This document shows positions 7,838-15,894 of a DNA stretch of 64,000 nt, in pieces. The first letter of the stretch is position 1; each line of letters starts with the position of its first letter. Made by a program: the position numbers and the translations under genes. The notes under the pieces were generated by a model, which did no database searches, was not told the origin of the DNA, and worked only from the letters and a program-made list of their open reading frames with translations. The stretch is from Mangrovibacterium diazotrophicum (GTDB taxonomy: Bacteria > Bacteroidota > Bacteroidia > Bacteroidales > Prolixibacteraceae). The stretch covers positions 1,475,320-1,539,319 of the forward strand of contig NZ_RAPN01000001.1 of assembly GCF_003610535.1 (NCBI RefSeq). Reading direction: 5' to 3'.

Positions 7838-9193
7838 ATGAAACATTACACATCGATATTACTGTTATTCCTTTTAGCCCTTACAGCTTGCAACGAAGAC
7901 TTTCTGGAAACCAAACCGGATACAAAACTCGTGGTACCGTCCACACTGGAAGATCTGCAAGCCTTGATTGACTACTACAACATCCATAATGCCAGTCTAC
8001 CCGGCATGGGCGAACTATCTTCTGACGACTACTATATTTTATACGACCGCTGGAATGCTTTGTCTTCAGCTTACCAAAAAAATGCCTATGTCTGGGCCAA
8101 AGAAATCTGGGAAGGAAACAACTCACTGGATTGGAACAACCGCTACCAACAGGTATTTTATGCCAACTATGTACTTGAAGGACTGGAAGAAATAAACCGG
8201 GCGGAAGACCCCGAATGGTGGGATCAGCTTGAAGGCAGCGGCTTGTTTCATCGGGCGCATGCTTTCTATCAGCTGGCCCAGCTTTTCTGTCCGCCTTATG
8301 ACTCAGATTCAGACAACGACGGCTACGGACTGCCGCTGCGAACAACTTCTGATCTGAATGTTCACTTCGATCGCGCGACAGTTGAGGAAACCTACCAGCG
8401 GATTCTGGCCGACCTGGAGCAAGCGGTCCGGGTACTTCCCGAGTCGGATAGCTACAAAACACGACCGGTAAAGGCTGCAGCCTATGCGCTGTTATCACGA
8501 ACTTACCTGGTGATGCAGGATTACGACAACGCGCTGGCATTTGCCGACTCGACAATAGCTTTCAATTACGAATTGATTGATTTTAACGCTCTAAATACTT
8601 CGGCATCGTATCCCATGGAGAGGTACAACAGTGAAGTCATTTTCCATAGCCAGATGACCCGCTACACGCCCCTTAACAGCTCCCGGCTGATTATCGACTC
8701 AACATTGTACGATTCGTACCTCAATGATGATATCCGTAAAGAAGCCTGGTTTAGAACAGTCAGTGGAAATTATACCTTCAAAGGTAGTTATGATGGTTCA
8801 ACGCAAATATTTAACGGTCTGGCCATTGACGAATGTTACCTCACAAAGGCAGAATGTCTGGCACGTAATGGTTCTCTACCGGAGGCTCTCAACACCTTGA
8901 ACCAATTGCTTGTCACCCGCTTTAGGGAGGGTACATTCAGCCCCGTCACACTGACTGATCAGCAGCAGCTTTTACAGGAGATCTTACTGGAACGACGAAA
9001 GGAACTTCTGTTCCGGGGTATTCGATGGGCCGATCTTAGGCGTTTAAACCTTGATCCGTCAACAGCCAAAACACTTTACCGGTATCTGGACGGAACTATT
9101 TACTCCCTGGAGCCAAACAGTCCGAACTACACCTTACCTATTGCCGATGATGTCCTTCAACTCTCCAATCTTCCCCAGAACACACGACAGTAG
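7838..9193 (+). CDS. SusD/RagB family nutrient-binding surface lipoprotein
   Basis: 451 residues with a lipoprotein signal (LLALTAC, lipidated Cys18), and the SusD architecture of TPR-like helical repeats: a HRAHAFYQLAQLFCPPY helix, the TYQRILADLEQA motif, KAAAYALLSRTYLVMQDY, and the C-terminal LLERRKELLFRGIRWADLRR signature. It is the lid and ligand-capture partner of the SusC gene six bases upstream. Shortish for the family, consistent with a small ligand rather than a bulky polysaccharide (inference). It is followed by a strong hairpin, so it ends the operon. Confidence 0.95.
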   Translation: MKHYTSILLLFLLALTACNEDFLETKPDTKLVVPSTLEDLQALIDYYNIHNASLPGMGELSSDDYYILYDRWNALSSAYQKNAYVWAKEIWEGNNSLDWNNRYQQVFYANYVLEGLEEINRAEDPEWWDQLEGSGLFHRAHAFYQLAQLFCPPYDSDSDNDGYGLPLRTTSDLNVHFDRATVEETYQRILADLEQAVRVLPESDSYKTRPVKAAAYALLSRTYLVMQDYDNALAFADSTIAFNYELIDFNALNTSASYPMERYNSEVIFHSQMTRYTPLNSSRLIIDSTLYDSYLNDDIRKEAWFRTVSGNYTFKGSYDGSTQIFNGLAIDECYLTKAECLARNGSLPEALNTLNQLLVTRFREGTFSPVTLTDQQQLLQEILLERRKELLFRGIRWADLRRLNLDPSTAKTLYRYLDGTIYSLEPNSPNYTLPIADDVLQLSNLPQNTRQ

Positions 9194-9203
9194 CGTAAAC
9201 AAA

Positions 9204-9226
9204 ACCCGGGAACAGGTTTCCCGGGT
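9204..9226 (+). terminator. Strong hairpin after susD
   Basis: ACCCGGGAA pairs perfectly with TTCCCGGGT around a five-base loop, 10 bases after the stop codon. The following sequence (CTAATTAAA) has only a weak T content, so termination may be shared with the next hairpin. Confidence 0.65.
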
Positions 9227-9247
9227 CTAATTAAACAGCTGAGAAGG

Positions 9248-9270
9248 TGCCCGCTTAACGGGCATCTTTC
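9248..9270 (+). terminator. Hairpin between convergent genes
   Basis: TGCCCG-cttaa-CGGGCA followed by TCTTTCTTT. It sits between the susD end and the convergent end of the small secreted-protein gene and could serve both strands. Confidence 0.55.
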
Positions 9271-9271
9271 T

Positions 9272-9574
9272 TTACTCATCTTTAGATAGATAGTCGATGA
9301 AATTATCAACTTCCGCAGATTTTACCTGGCGTATGCCACCAACAATTTCGGTTTGGCTTTCCAGGTATTGCCGGGCACAGTCCGGTTCATCCAACCTCTC
9401 CGTACAGGACGAAGGTTGGCTTTGGGAAGAGATGTTTGTCAGGTTTTCACCTGATTCATCCATCAAAAACCAGTAGGTTGCCTGTTGTTGCGAACTGCTT
9501 TGATTGGCAACGACAAAAGCACTGGTGCTCATCACCAGAACTACAGCTACGAGAATTAATGCATACTTTTTCAT
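9272..9574 (-). CDS. Small secreted protein of unknown function (DUF6520-like layout)
   Basis: The frame extends upstream to 9664, but the ATG at 9574 gives a normal signal peptide (MKKYALILVAVVLVM...AFVVA), whereas the upstream extension is highly basic and improbable. That gives a 100-residue exported protein. Its mature part is rich in Ser/Gln and has a YWFLMDESGE stretch and two Cys residues in a SSCTERLDEPDC segment. This resembles the small Bacteroidota DUF6520 proteins (Trp early, paired Cys later), but the match is from memory and weak. It lies downstream of the Crp/Fnr gene with a 417-base gap, so it probably has its own promoter. Confidence 0.55.
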   Translation of the reverse strand: MKKYALILVAVVLVMSTSAFVVANQSSSQQQATYWFLMDESGENLTNISSQSQPSSCTERLDEPDCARQYLESQTEIVGGIRQVKSAEVDNFIDYLSKDE

Positions 9575-9991
9575 ACGTGTATTCTTTTTTGTTTTTAAAT
9601 CGGGGTTAATTTTCCGCTTTGGCGGGAAAGGCCTGCGACGGTCATTCATCTGACCAACCGTCACAAACAGGAAAGATTAGCAGCGGGAATCCCCGCCGGA
9701 ACAATGCCTGTTGCCAAATGCTCGGGTTACCAGTATTTATTTGAGGGAAATACCATGGCTTAATCTGACATTTCAGCACATACCGGCTACTTACAACAAG
9801 TAATTTGAAATAATGTAAGATGGTTGATGCACTGTCCATAACTTTACAGATTTGATCATTTGTAAAATTATGGAAGTAGCCTCCCCTTTTTGTTGTCCTG
9901 AATTCAGAACAACCTGATCCTAAGTTTCATATTAATTTATCTTAGGATAAAGATTTCATAATCACCAGATAATTCAACTAAAGAGACCAGT
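9575..9991. other. Intergenic stretch with one hairpin
   Basis: No gene is seen. ATCCTAAG (9917-9924) and CTTAGGAT (9941-9948) form an eight-base inverted repeat with a 16-base loop just past the end of the Crp/Fnr gene. It lacks a T-run on the minus strand but may be a weak terminator. Confidence 0.4.
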
Positions 9992-10603
9992 TCATGGATG
10001 ACCATTCTCCCGTACCATCCGACTGAGTGATTGCGGCGTGATATTCAGATAGGAAGCAATGATCTCTTTTGTAAGCCTCAATTCGATTCCCGGATAAGTC
10101 TTCAACAAATGCAAATACCTTTCCCAGGCAGACCAATCGGATAATTGCCGGTTTCGCTGCATGAAATAATACACATACTGGAGCGAAATACAACGGGAAA
10201 AGACTTCTGCTTCCGGGAAGGCTGTAAAAATCTCACGAAGGTGACTGTAGGAGATTGATAACAGACGGCTGTCCGGCATCACTTCAATATTCACATCTGA
10301 GGCTTTACGTTGAAAAAAGCTCACCGGATCGCAGACAATGGCCCGCTGCGTCCAAATAATCGACGTGACTTCCCTTCCAGTGCTTTCTCCAATATGAAAG
10401 CAACGAACAGTTCCCTGCTCAACAAAATACATGTAATCTGATATGTGACCGCTGTTCAGTAGTAGATAGCGATGGCGATGGCGGGTTACGACTAAACACT
10501 CATTCACAGCATCAATAAGCTGACTGGCGTAAGTCTTATCAGTCAATTTTTCAGGCATTGGTCTTAGCCGAAAAATGACATCAAACAAACTGTGATTTTT
10601 CAA
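9992..10603 (-). CDS. Crp/Fnr-family transcriptional regulator
   Basis: 203 residues. The N-terminal two thirds fit a cyclic-nucleotide-binding-type jelly roll (HRHRYLLLNSGHISDYMYFVEQGTVRCFHI), with the usual Bacteroidota features of this family. No obvious Cys cluster for an Fnr iron-sulfur centre is seen. The C-terminal recognition helix region reads LTKEIIASYLNITPQSLSRMVRE. The effector is unknown. It follows the UpxY gene by 22 bases in the same direction, so the two are probably co-transcribed. Confidence 0.9.
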   Translation of the reverse strand: MKNHSLFDVIFRLRPMPEKLTDKTYASQLIDAVNECLVVTRHRHRYLLLNSGHISDYMYFVEQGTVRCFHIGESTGREVTSIIWTQRAIVCDPVSFFQRKASDVNIEVMPDSRLLSISYSHLREIFTAFPEAEVFSRCISLQYVYYFMQRNRQLSDWSAWERYLHLLKTYPGIELRLTKEIIASYLNITPQSLSRMVRENGHP

Positions 10604-10625
10604 AACGGGGGTCTATTTTAAAGGT

Positions 10626-11219
10626 TCATAATTTCCGGTCAATTTTCTCCAAGGTGGAAACATCGATATCTACAAAAGCAGTTTGACTGATCGATTTTAA
10701 GGCGATTCCAAACCTGTTTTTGCCATTCTTTCGGGTCAGGATTCCTTCATGGCCAGACAACGGTCCGGAGATAATTCGTACATGCTCACCCTGACTGAAC
10801 TTCGCTTCCACTGTAATTTCCTGCTCCAATTCTATCATCTGCTTAATTCCTGCTAACTCTTTCTCCGAAACAATTGCTGGTTTTCCGTCCAGGGCAACAA
10901 GATTCACCACTCTTGGTAAGGATTTAATCGTATGCAGTTCATACTCGTAGGTATAAACGAAGATATAGTTTGGGAAAAGCGGCTGCTCAACCACTTTCTT
11001 CTGCCTGTTTTTCCATACCCTAAGTGAGCTGAAGGTTGGACAGTAAACGTCGTAGCCTCGTCTTTCTAACTCAACGCACACTGACTTCTCTGCTCTCGAA
11101 CGCAAGTAAAACAGGTACCACCGTTTGGGGACAGAACCAACAGGAGCAATAACACCATTCTTATTTCGCTTCGGGGATATTGTCTTTCTTCCACTCATAC
11201 GCTGAATTGTTTGATTCAA
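10626..11219 (-). CDS. UpxY-family transcription antiterminator (NusG paralog)
   Basis: 197 residues. The NusG N-terminal domain is clear (KRWYLFYLRSRAEKSVCVEL, RRGYDVYCPTF, PLFPNYIFV), followed by a KOW motif region (QGEHVRIISGPLSGHEGIL). UpxY proteins in Bacteroidota act on RNA polymerase to extend transcription through capsule or exopolysaccharide operons and are normally the first gene of such an operon. Here the next gene is a Crp/Fnr regulator and no glycosyltransferases follow, so it is an orphan, or its target operon has been lost or lies elsewhere. The annotated start includes a basic N-terminal tail; a later start at Met8 is possible. Confidence 0.88.
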   Translation of the reverse strand: MNQTIQRMSGRKTISPKRNKNGVIAPVGSVPKRWYLFYLRSRAEKSVCVELERRGYDVYCPTFSSLRVWKNRQKKVVEQPLFPNYIFVYTYEYELHTIKSLPRVVNLVALDGKPAIVSEKELAGIKQMIELEQEITVEAKFSQGEHVRIISGPLSGHEGILTRKNGKNRFGIALKSISQTAFVDIDVSTLEKIDRKL

Positions 11220-11750
11220 TTCAGGTCCGGATATACCAACACCAGTCAGGTAAACTGCTCCAAGCTATTTACCAGTTAACTGGATTGACAGATGAACAGG
11301 AAAAAATAAAGGACACCTGTTTTCACCGGGCCATGAAACATCCCCTTTTCACCGGCCAAGTGTGAGACTGCCATCGGCGCTCCCAGTCCTAAGAAAGCAT
11401 GCCGAAGGCACATCAGTTAGCAAATTCAACCGAAAACCGTACATACGGTATTCTAAATTAAACTATTATTACACAAATTGCAATTTTATTTAACTTTTAA
11501 AATCTTTTTGATCTCAAAATCACTAATTTTTGAAACATATGTTAGTTTTACTCATACACAACATGCTGAAAAACAATTTACAGACTGGTAAAGAAATGAT
11601 CACAAACAACAAAGTAAACTACACGAAGACATTGGGAAAGAATCGATTATCAGATCAAGTTTAAAAATGGATTATTTATAATACATAATACAACCCAGTA
11701 AAAATCATCGTTTTTGCTTAAGTTTGTAATATAAGCATCAACAACAAAAA
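11220..11750. other. AT-rich divergent intergenic stretch
   Basis: It separates the divergent UpxY and TetR genes. A short plus-strand frame (11180-11365) has no recognisable features. The right part is strongly A/T-rich, as expected of promoters. The only element I can point to is the TAAGTTTG at 11719-11726. Confidence 0.5.
11719..11726 (+). promoter_or_regulatory. Probable -7 element of the TetR gene
   Basis: TAAGTTTG matches the Bacteroidota TAnnTTTG element and lies 24 bases before the ATG, giving a short leader. No good -33 TTTG is seen at the usual spacing. Confidence 0.45.
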
Positions 11751-12338
11751 ATGAACACCAAAGACCGAATCATCCTTGAGGCCTTCAAATTATTTCTCAA
11801 TAACAACTTTGAAAAAGTCAGCATCGCTGATCTAGAGCAGGCTGTTGGGAAAACAAGAGGAGCTATATTTTATTTCTTTCAGAATAAAGAAGAAATTTTT
11901 AACCAGGTAATCGATACCTATATTATCAAAACCCAAAATCCCCATCAAAAATTCAACTATTGCGATGGTATCTCGCTTGAACAATTCATCTATCGCTACG
12001 TCAACGGGATCAACGAGACCATGTCGAAAATGCTATCTCTCTCCGTCATAAATATTTACAAGAACTACTTTGCTTTATACCTGCAGGCTGCGCGCATCTA
12101 TCCTAACTTTGCGGAAATCATGACCCAAAACTCCATTCAGGAACTCGCAATGTGGGAGACGGTGCTATTGAACGCTGTTCGATCCAAAGAAATAAAAAAG
12201 ATAGATACCAATCGGTATGCCATTTTATTTCGAAGTTGTTTTCTTGGCTTAGCTTTTGATCGATGCCTTACCCATGGCCTTAACACGGAAGAATTACTTC
12301 AACTATACCTAGACATTTACAAGCAAATTAAACTTTAA
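11751..12338 (+). CDS. TetR/AcrR-family transcriptional regulator
   Basis: 195 residues. The N-terminal HTH is canonical: DRIILEAFKLFLNNNFEKVSI, then ADLEQAVGKTRGAIFYFFQNKEEIF, spanning residues 5-50. The remaining helices form a ligand-binding domain of unknown specificity. The next gene, a ketosynthase III, begins about 70 bases downstream in the same direction, and a TetR-type palindrome lies just before it. The simplest reading is that this protein represses the ketosynthase gene and responds to a lipid-like effector (inference from context). Confidence 0.92.
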   Translation: MNTKDRIILEAFKLFLNNNFEKVSIADLEQAVGKTRGAIFYFFQNKEEIFNQVIDTYIIKTQNPHQKFNYCDGISLEQFIYRYVNGINETMSKMLSLSVINIYKNYFALYLQAARIYPNFAEIMTQNSIQELAMWETVLLNAVRSKEIKKIDTNRYAILFRSCFLGLAFDRCLTHGLNTEELLQLYLDIYKQIKL

Positions 12339-12382
12339 TTAACAATTTAACCGTGCATTGTTAAGTAATTTTGTATACTTTT

Positions 12383-12400
12383 ACATACCAATTAGTATGT
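12383..12400 (+). promoter_or_regulatory. TetR-type palindromic operator before the ketosynthase gene
   Basis: ACATAC-CAATTA-GTATGT: perfect six-base arms, and the central CAATTA is symmetric apart from one pair. It lies 9 bases before the preferred ATG at 12410 and just downstream of a TAATTTTG -7-like element (12366-12373). A bound repressor would thus sit over the transcription start. Size and symmetry suit a TetR-family dimer; the adjacent regulator is the obvious candidate. Confidence 0.65.
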
Positions 12401-12409
12401 TTTATTGTT

Positions 12410-13552
12410 ATGTATCCACCCGTTTATATTACTTCCAGCAGCAAATTTTTGCCGAACGCTCCGGTCTGTAACGAGGACATGGAACGATATTTAGGTCTTG
12501 TTAACGGAAAACCATCCCGGGTTCGTCGAATAGTCCTGAAACAAAACGGTATCAAATGCCGGTACTATGCGCTGAATAAAAACCAACAGACAACGCATAC
12601 AAACGCGGAACTTGCCTTAGAATCCATTAAAGGCCTTTTCCCTGATGGAAAAATCCAGAGCGATATCGATGTACTTGCCTGTGCGACCGGAAATCCGGAT
12701 CAGTTGTTACCGTCACATGCGTCAATGGTTCACGGGCTAATGAAAAACAGGCCTATGGAGATCTACAGTAGTGCCGGAGTATGCCTGACCTGTCTGCAGG
12801 CGCTGAAGCTTGCCTACATGAGTATTCTGTCCGGACAAGCTCACAAAGCGATCTGCTCCACCTCAGAACTGGCATCTCCTACCCTTCTTTCTAAGAACTA
12901 CGAGGAAGAATACGAATATTGTACTAAAGTTGGAACAGATCCTTACATGGCGTTTGAGAAAGATTTTTTACGCTTTATGCTCAGCGATGGAGCCAGCGCG
13001 GTATTACTCTCGGATAAGAAAAATGAGAATGGTCTTTCTTTAAAAGTAGAATGGATTGAAATGACTTCCTATGCCAACGAGCTACCTACCTGCATGTTTA
13101 TGGGCGCAGAATTACGAAATGACGGTGAATTAAAAAGCTGGAAGGAATTTGAAAGTCAGGAATTAATTAATCGCTCAGTCTTTACTGTCAAACAAGATAT
13201 TCGCCTTTTGAAACCCAATATCATCCGTTATTGGGTTGACCATATTGAAGAATGTTTGCAAAAACACAACGTTGACAGCTCTGAAATTAACTACGTCATT
13301 CCGCATGTTTCATCCATGTTTTTCTACGGGAAGTTAGCAGAGGAAATTGAAGCCAGAAATCTCGATCTTGGAACCGGGAAGTGGTTCACGAACCTGACGG
13401 AGATCGGAAATATTGCGTCGGCGTCAATCTTTGCCGCCTTGGATGATTTACTGCAAGCCGGACAACTGAAGATCAACGATAAAATTTTGCTTTTGGTGCC
13501 GGAAAGCGGACGGTTTTCGTATGGCACAGCGTTATTAACTGTCGTGTATTAA
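12410..13552 (+). CDS. 3-oxoacyl-ACP synthase III-like ketosynthase (DarB-like)
   Basis: About 380 residues from the ATG at 12410. The frame can be read from a TTG at 12371, but that overlaps the operator, and family members begin near VYITSSSKFLPNAPV. The KAS III catalytic triad is complete, numbered from 12410: Cys125 (SAGVC), His299 (IPHVSS), Asn334 (GNIASAS). The N-terminal pattern (NGKPSRVRRIVLKQNGIK.RYYAL) is that of the DarB-type condensing enzymes of dialkylresorcinol and flexirubin pathways, which join two acyl units head to head. No DarA, DarC or other arylpolyene genes adjoin, so it acts with distant genes or in a different lipid or signal synthesis. Confidence 0.82.
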   Translation: MYPPVYITSSSKFLPNAPVCNEDMERYLGLVNGKPSRVRRIVLKQNGIKCRYYALNKNQQTTHTNAELALESIKGLFPDGKIQSDIDVLACATGNPDQLLPSHASMVHGLMKNRPMEIYSSAGVCLTCLQALKLAYMSILSGQAHKAICSTSELASPTLLSKNYEEEYEYCTKVGTDPYMAFEKDFLRFMLSDGASAVLLSDKKNENGLSLKVEWIEMTSYANELPTCMFMGAELRNDGELKSWKEFESQELINRSVFTVKQDIRLLKPNIIRYWVDHIEECLQKHNVDSSEINYVIPHVSSMFFYGKLAEEIEARNLDLGTGKWFTNLTEIGNIASASIFAALDDLLQAGQLKINDKILLLVPESGRFSYGTALLTVVY

Positions 13553-13863
13553 ACAAATTTCAGAATTAGCCGCATGCAAGTGGACTGACAGCGATACACT
13601 TGCAAAATTCAGCTCCGAATTGATAGCTGAGGTATTCATATCATTTACACCCCATGAAAAGGGGTTAGTTGACTAAAACATTACTACTTATTTCTCTGAT
13701 TTATAATTCGAAAGTCAACGTTCGTCAACCGTGTATCTCTATTTACACATACTTAAACGAAGAAGCCAACACAGATTGATTTCAAAAATTACACTCTTCA
13801 CATATCACTAGATAGACATTAAAATACGATGTAAAATTTTATCAATTTAATTAATGAAACACC
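13553..13863. other. Intergenic stretch with an inverted repeat
   Basis: No gene is seen. TGCAAGTG (13575-13582) and CACTTGCA (13597-13604) form a perfect eight-base stem with a 14-base loop shortly after the ketosynthase stop codon. No T-run follows, so it is a weak terminator candidate. The rest is A/T-rich and presumably carries the promoter of the lipoprotein gene. Confidence 0.4.
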
Positions 13864-14574
13864 ATGAAAAAAACAACCTCAATTTTTGCTGCTGTTCTTG
13901 CAGCTTTTGTAATGTACTCCTGCTCTGAAAGCAACGAACAGGTAATACAGGAGGGCCAAGAATCTACTTACGTCGGCCTAATATCAGGAGTAGATTCAGA
14001 ACCTTACATTTCGGAAGAAATGAGAAGCATCATTGCAATGCTTGATACGTCGTCTTCAGATTCACCAATACCAATTGACAATTTAATTCCGGGGTTTGAA
14101 AATATTTCTATTTCAGTGTCGGATTCTTCTATTGAATTACAAACAAAATCAACAACAACTAGCACGGAAGACGCCTATACTGTAGTTACCGGGTATACAA
14201 CGTATTCTACACTCTACTCCGGGGTTTACGCAAGCATTAATGCGACCCAGGCATCAAATTTTAACTTTACCGCAGGCAATTATTACATTACCTGCAAAGC
14301 AATAACAGCAACCATTTCAACAGGCGGCTTTGATGTTTATCCCGAAATTTTGAATACAGATGTAATGGGAGCAAGTCCCGATGATACAGACCAAAGAGGA
14401 TATCATGTGGATACCATCGTTTCGAATTCCCTGTATAAATTCACAACTTATATCTACGGTATTGCTTACACAACCAATAATGATATTGTTTATTGGATCC
14501 CTGCAATACCGACTACTTTTAATTACGATGCTGACTACAGGAATAACATGCAATGGAGATTCTATGCAATATAG
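13864..14574 (+). CDS. Hypothetical lipoprotein
   Basis: 236 residues with a lipoprotein signal (FVMYSC, Cys20) followed by an acidic, Ser/Thr-rich linker. The C-terminal half is rich in Tyr, Thr and Ile with alternating beta-like patterns (YTVVTGYTTYSTLYSGVYASI). I recognise no family. It opens a block of secreted proteins (13.9-18.5 kb) all on the plus strand, but a terminator follows it, so it is its own transcription unit. Confidence 0.6.
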   Translation: MKKTTSIFAAVLAAFVMYSCSESNEQVIQEGQESTYVGLISGVDSEPYISEEMRSIIAMLDTSSSDSPIPIDNLIPGFENISISVSDSSIELQTKSTTTSTEDAYTVVTGYTTYSTLYSGVYASINATQASNFNFTAGNYYITCKAITATISTGGFDVYPEILNTDVMGASPDDTDQRGYHVDTIVSNSLYKFTTYIYGIAYTTNNDIVYWIPAIPTTFNYDADYRNNMQWRFYAI

Positions 14575-14594
14575 AAACTAGGTAAATTTCCTTA

Positions 14595-14634
14595 AGAATA
14601 CTGCCTTTAAGACTAAGACAGTATTCTCTTATTT
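14595..14634 (+). terminator. Intrinsic terminator
   Basis: AGAATACTG (14595-14603) pairs perfectly with CAGTATTCT (14619-14627), followed by CTTATTTT, 20 bases after the lipoprotein stop codon. Confidence 0.75.
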
Positions 14635-14710
14635 TAGAGACTCTTAACTTTTTCAACATAACAGGGTTCTCAAGATCTCTACTTTCTGTTAACTCTTTAA
14701 ACGAAAAGCC

Positions 14711-15562
14711 ATGAACAATTTTCTCAAAATTCTCCCATTTATTTTAGTCTCAGCATTTACGTCGAGCTGCAATAAAAGCACGGATGAACCGGACGATCCG
14801 GAAGATGACACCAATACCGTCCAACTGTACTACTCTACTGATGGAATAAGCGGAGAAGCGCTTACAGATTTAGACACGATTACGATTAACCTGGCAGATA
14901 CCTTTCAATTCTATGTCGATATTTCAGACACTTCTAAAGTATTGGACTATTCATTAGACTATTCCGTAGATAAATCGGAGACAGGGATCGACCCTTTCAA
15001 TTTCGAAGATAAAGGAGAATATCAATACCTGTTTTCAACGAATAAGTCCGGTATCTTTGGCATTGGGGTATTTGTAAGTTTCCGAAGAGACGATTACAAT
15101 TACAGTGCTGATTTAGACTATTATCTTGCGGGAATTTACATCAACGTCCCAACAATAGACTACACAATTATTTCACTTGAAACTCCAACATACACCATTG
15201 ATGTAGACGATGATGCTCTGAAAAATGAAATTACCGACGAATTAGAAACAAAGTATACACTAAGCTTGCGACCGTTAACGCTGGCAAGTAGCACGCTAAC
15301 TAGTGGAACATACCAATTAAAAGATACATCCGGAGAAATATACAGTGGAAATTTCACTTCAACAGACACCTATAGCCTGACTGATTTGTCTTTCATATAC
15401 AATGACATAACATTCAATTACAACTTGATCGAGGAAGAAGACGGAAATGGGAAATATTTCCTTTTTACTCAAGATTTAACTGACATCTACCAATCCAAAT
15501 ATCCGGAACATACCATCGATAAAGTTGCATTAACGTTTAGGGGATTTAGAAATCAAGACTAA
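14711..15562 (+). CDS. Hypothetical acidic lipoprotein
   Basis: 283 residues. Lipoprotein signal ending SAFTSSC, then a DEPDDPEDD linker. The body is very acidic and Tyr-rich, with beta-strand-like periodicity that suggests one or two immunoglobulin-like domains; no conserved catalytic pattern is visible. I do not recognise a family. It is enclosed by terminators on both sides and so is monocistronic. Confidence 0.6.
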   Translation: MNNFLKILPFILVSAFTSSCNKSTDEPDDPEDDTNTVQLYYSTDGISGEALTDLDTITINLADTFQFYVDISDTSKVLDYSLDYSVDKSETGIDPFNFEDKGEYQYLFSTNKSGIFGIGVFVSFRRDDYNYSADLDYYLAGIYINVPTIDYTIISLETPTYTIDVDDDALKNEITDELETKYTLSLRPLTLASSTLTSGTYQLKDTSGEIYSGNFTSTDTYSLTDLSFIYNDITFNYNLIEEEDGNGKYFLFTQDLTDIYQSKYPEHTIDKVALTFRGFRNQD

Positions 15563-15610
15563 AAACGAAAAGACAAGGCTCTATGTGATTCGCTAGAGTT
15601 TTAGCTGTGA

Positions 15611-15655
15611 ACAACTGGAGTTCTCATAACGAAAGAGATCTCCAGTTGTCTTTTT
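15611..15655 (+). terminator. Strong intrinsic terminator
   Basis: ACAACTGGAG (15611-15620) pairs perfectly with CTCCAGTTGT (15640-15649), followed by CTTTTT. It lies about 50 bases after the preceding stop codon. Confidence 0.85.
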
Positions 15656-15725
15656 ATCGAAAACACTCATTTCTCTTTTAGTTAATCGAATTTATTTTAT
15701 TCCATGTATTGTAGCCTTTTACATT

Positions 15726-15772
15726 TGTTCCGGGAAGCGATCAATATCTTGCGGTAAATTTGAGGAGTAACC
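15726..15772 (+). repeat. Copy 2 of the 47-bp dispersed direct repeat
   Basis: Matches 1293-1339 at 44 of 47 positions in the same orientation. It lies between a terminator and the next lipoprotein gene, ending 123 bases before that gene's preferred ATG, so here it may be part of a promoter or leader. The first copy has no gene downstream on the same strand. Confidence 0.8.
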
Positions 15773-15894
15773 GTAACCCACTCCAGCAGAGAACTCTGCT
15801 AGCTTTCAATCGCCAAAAACGAAAAATTCAAAAAGACGACAATCAATCAAAATTTATTATATTTACTCTTGCTAAACCAGAGATCAACCAACCT

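Noticed and set aside
9992-11219. Capsule or exopolysaccharide locus suggested by UpxY
   Set aside because: No glycosyltransferase, flippase or polymerase genes occur in the window next to it.
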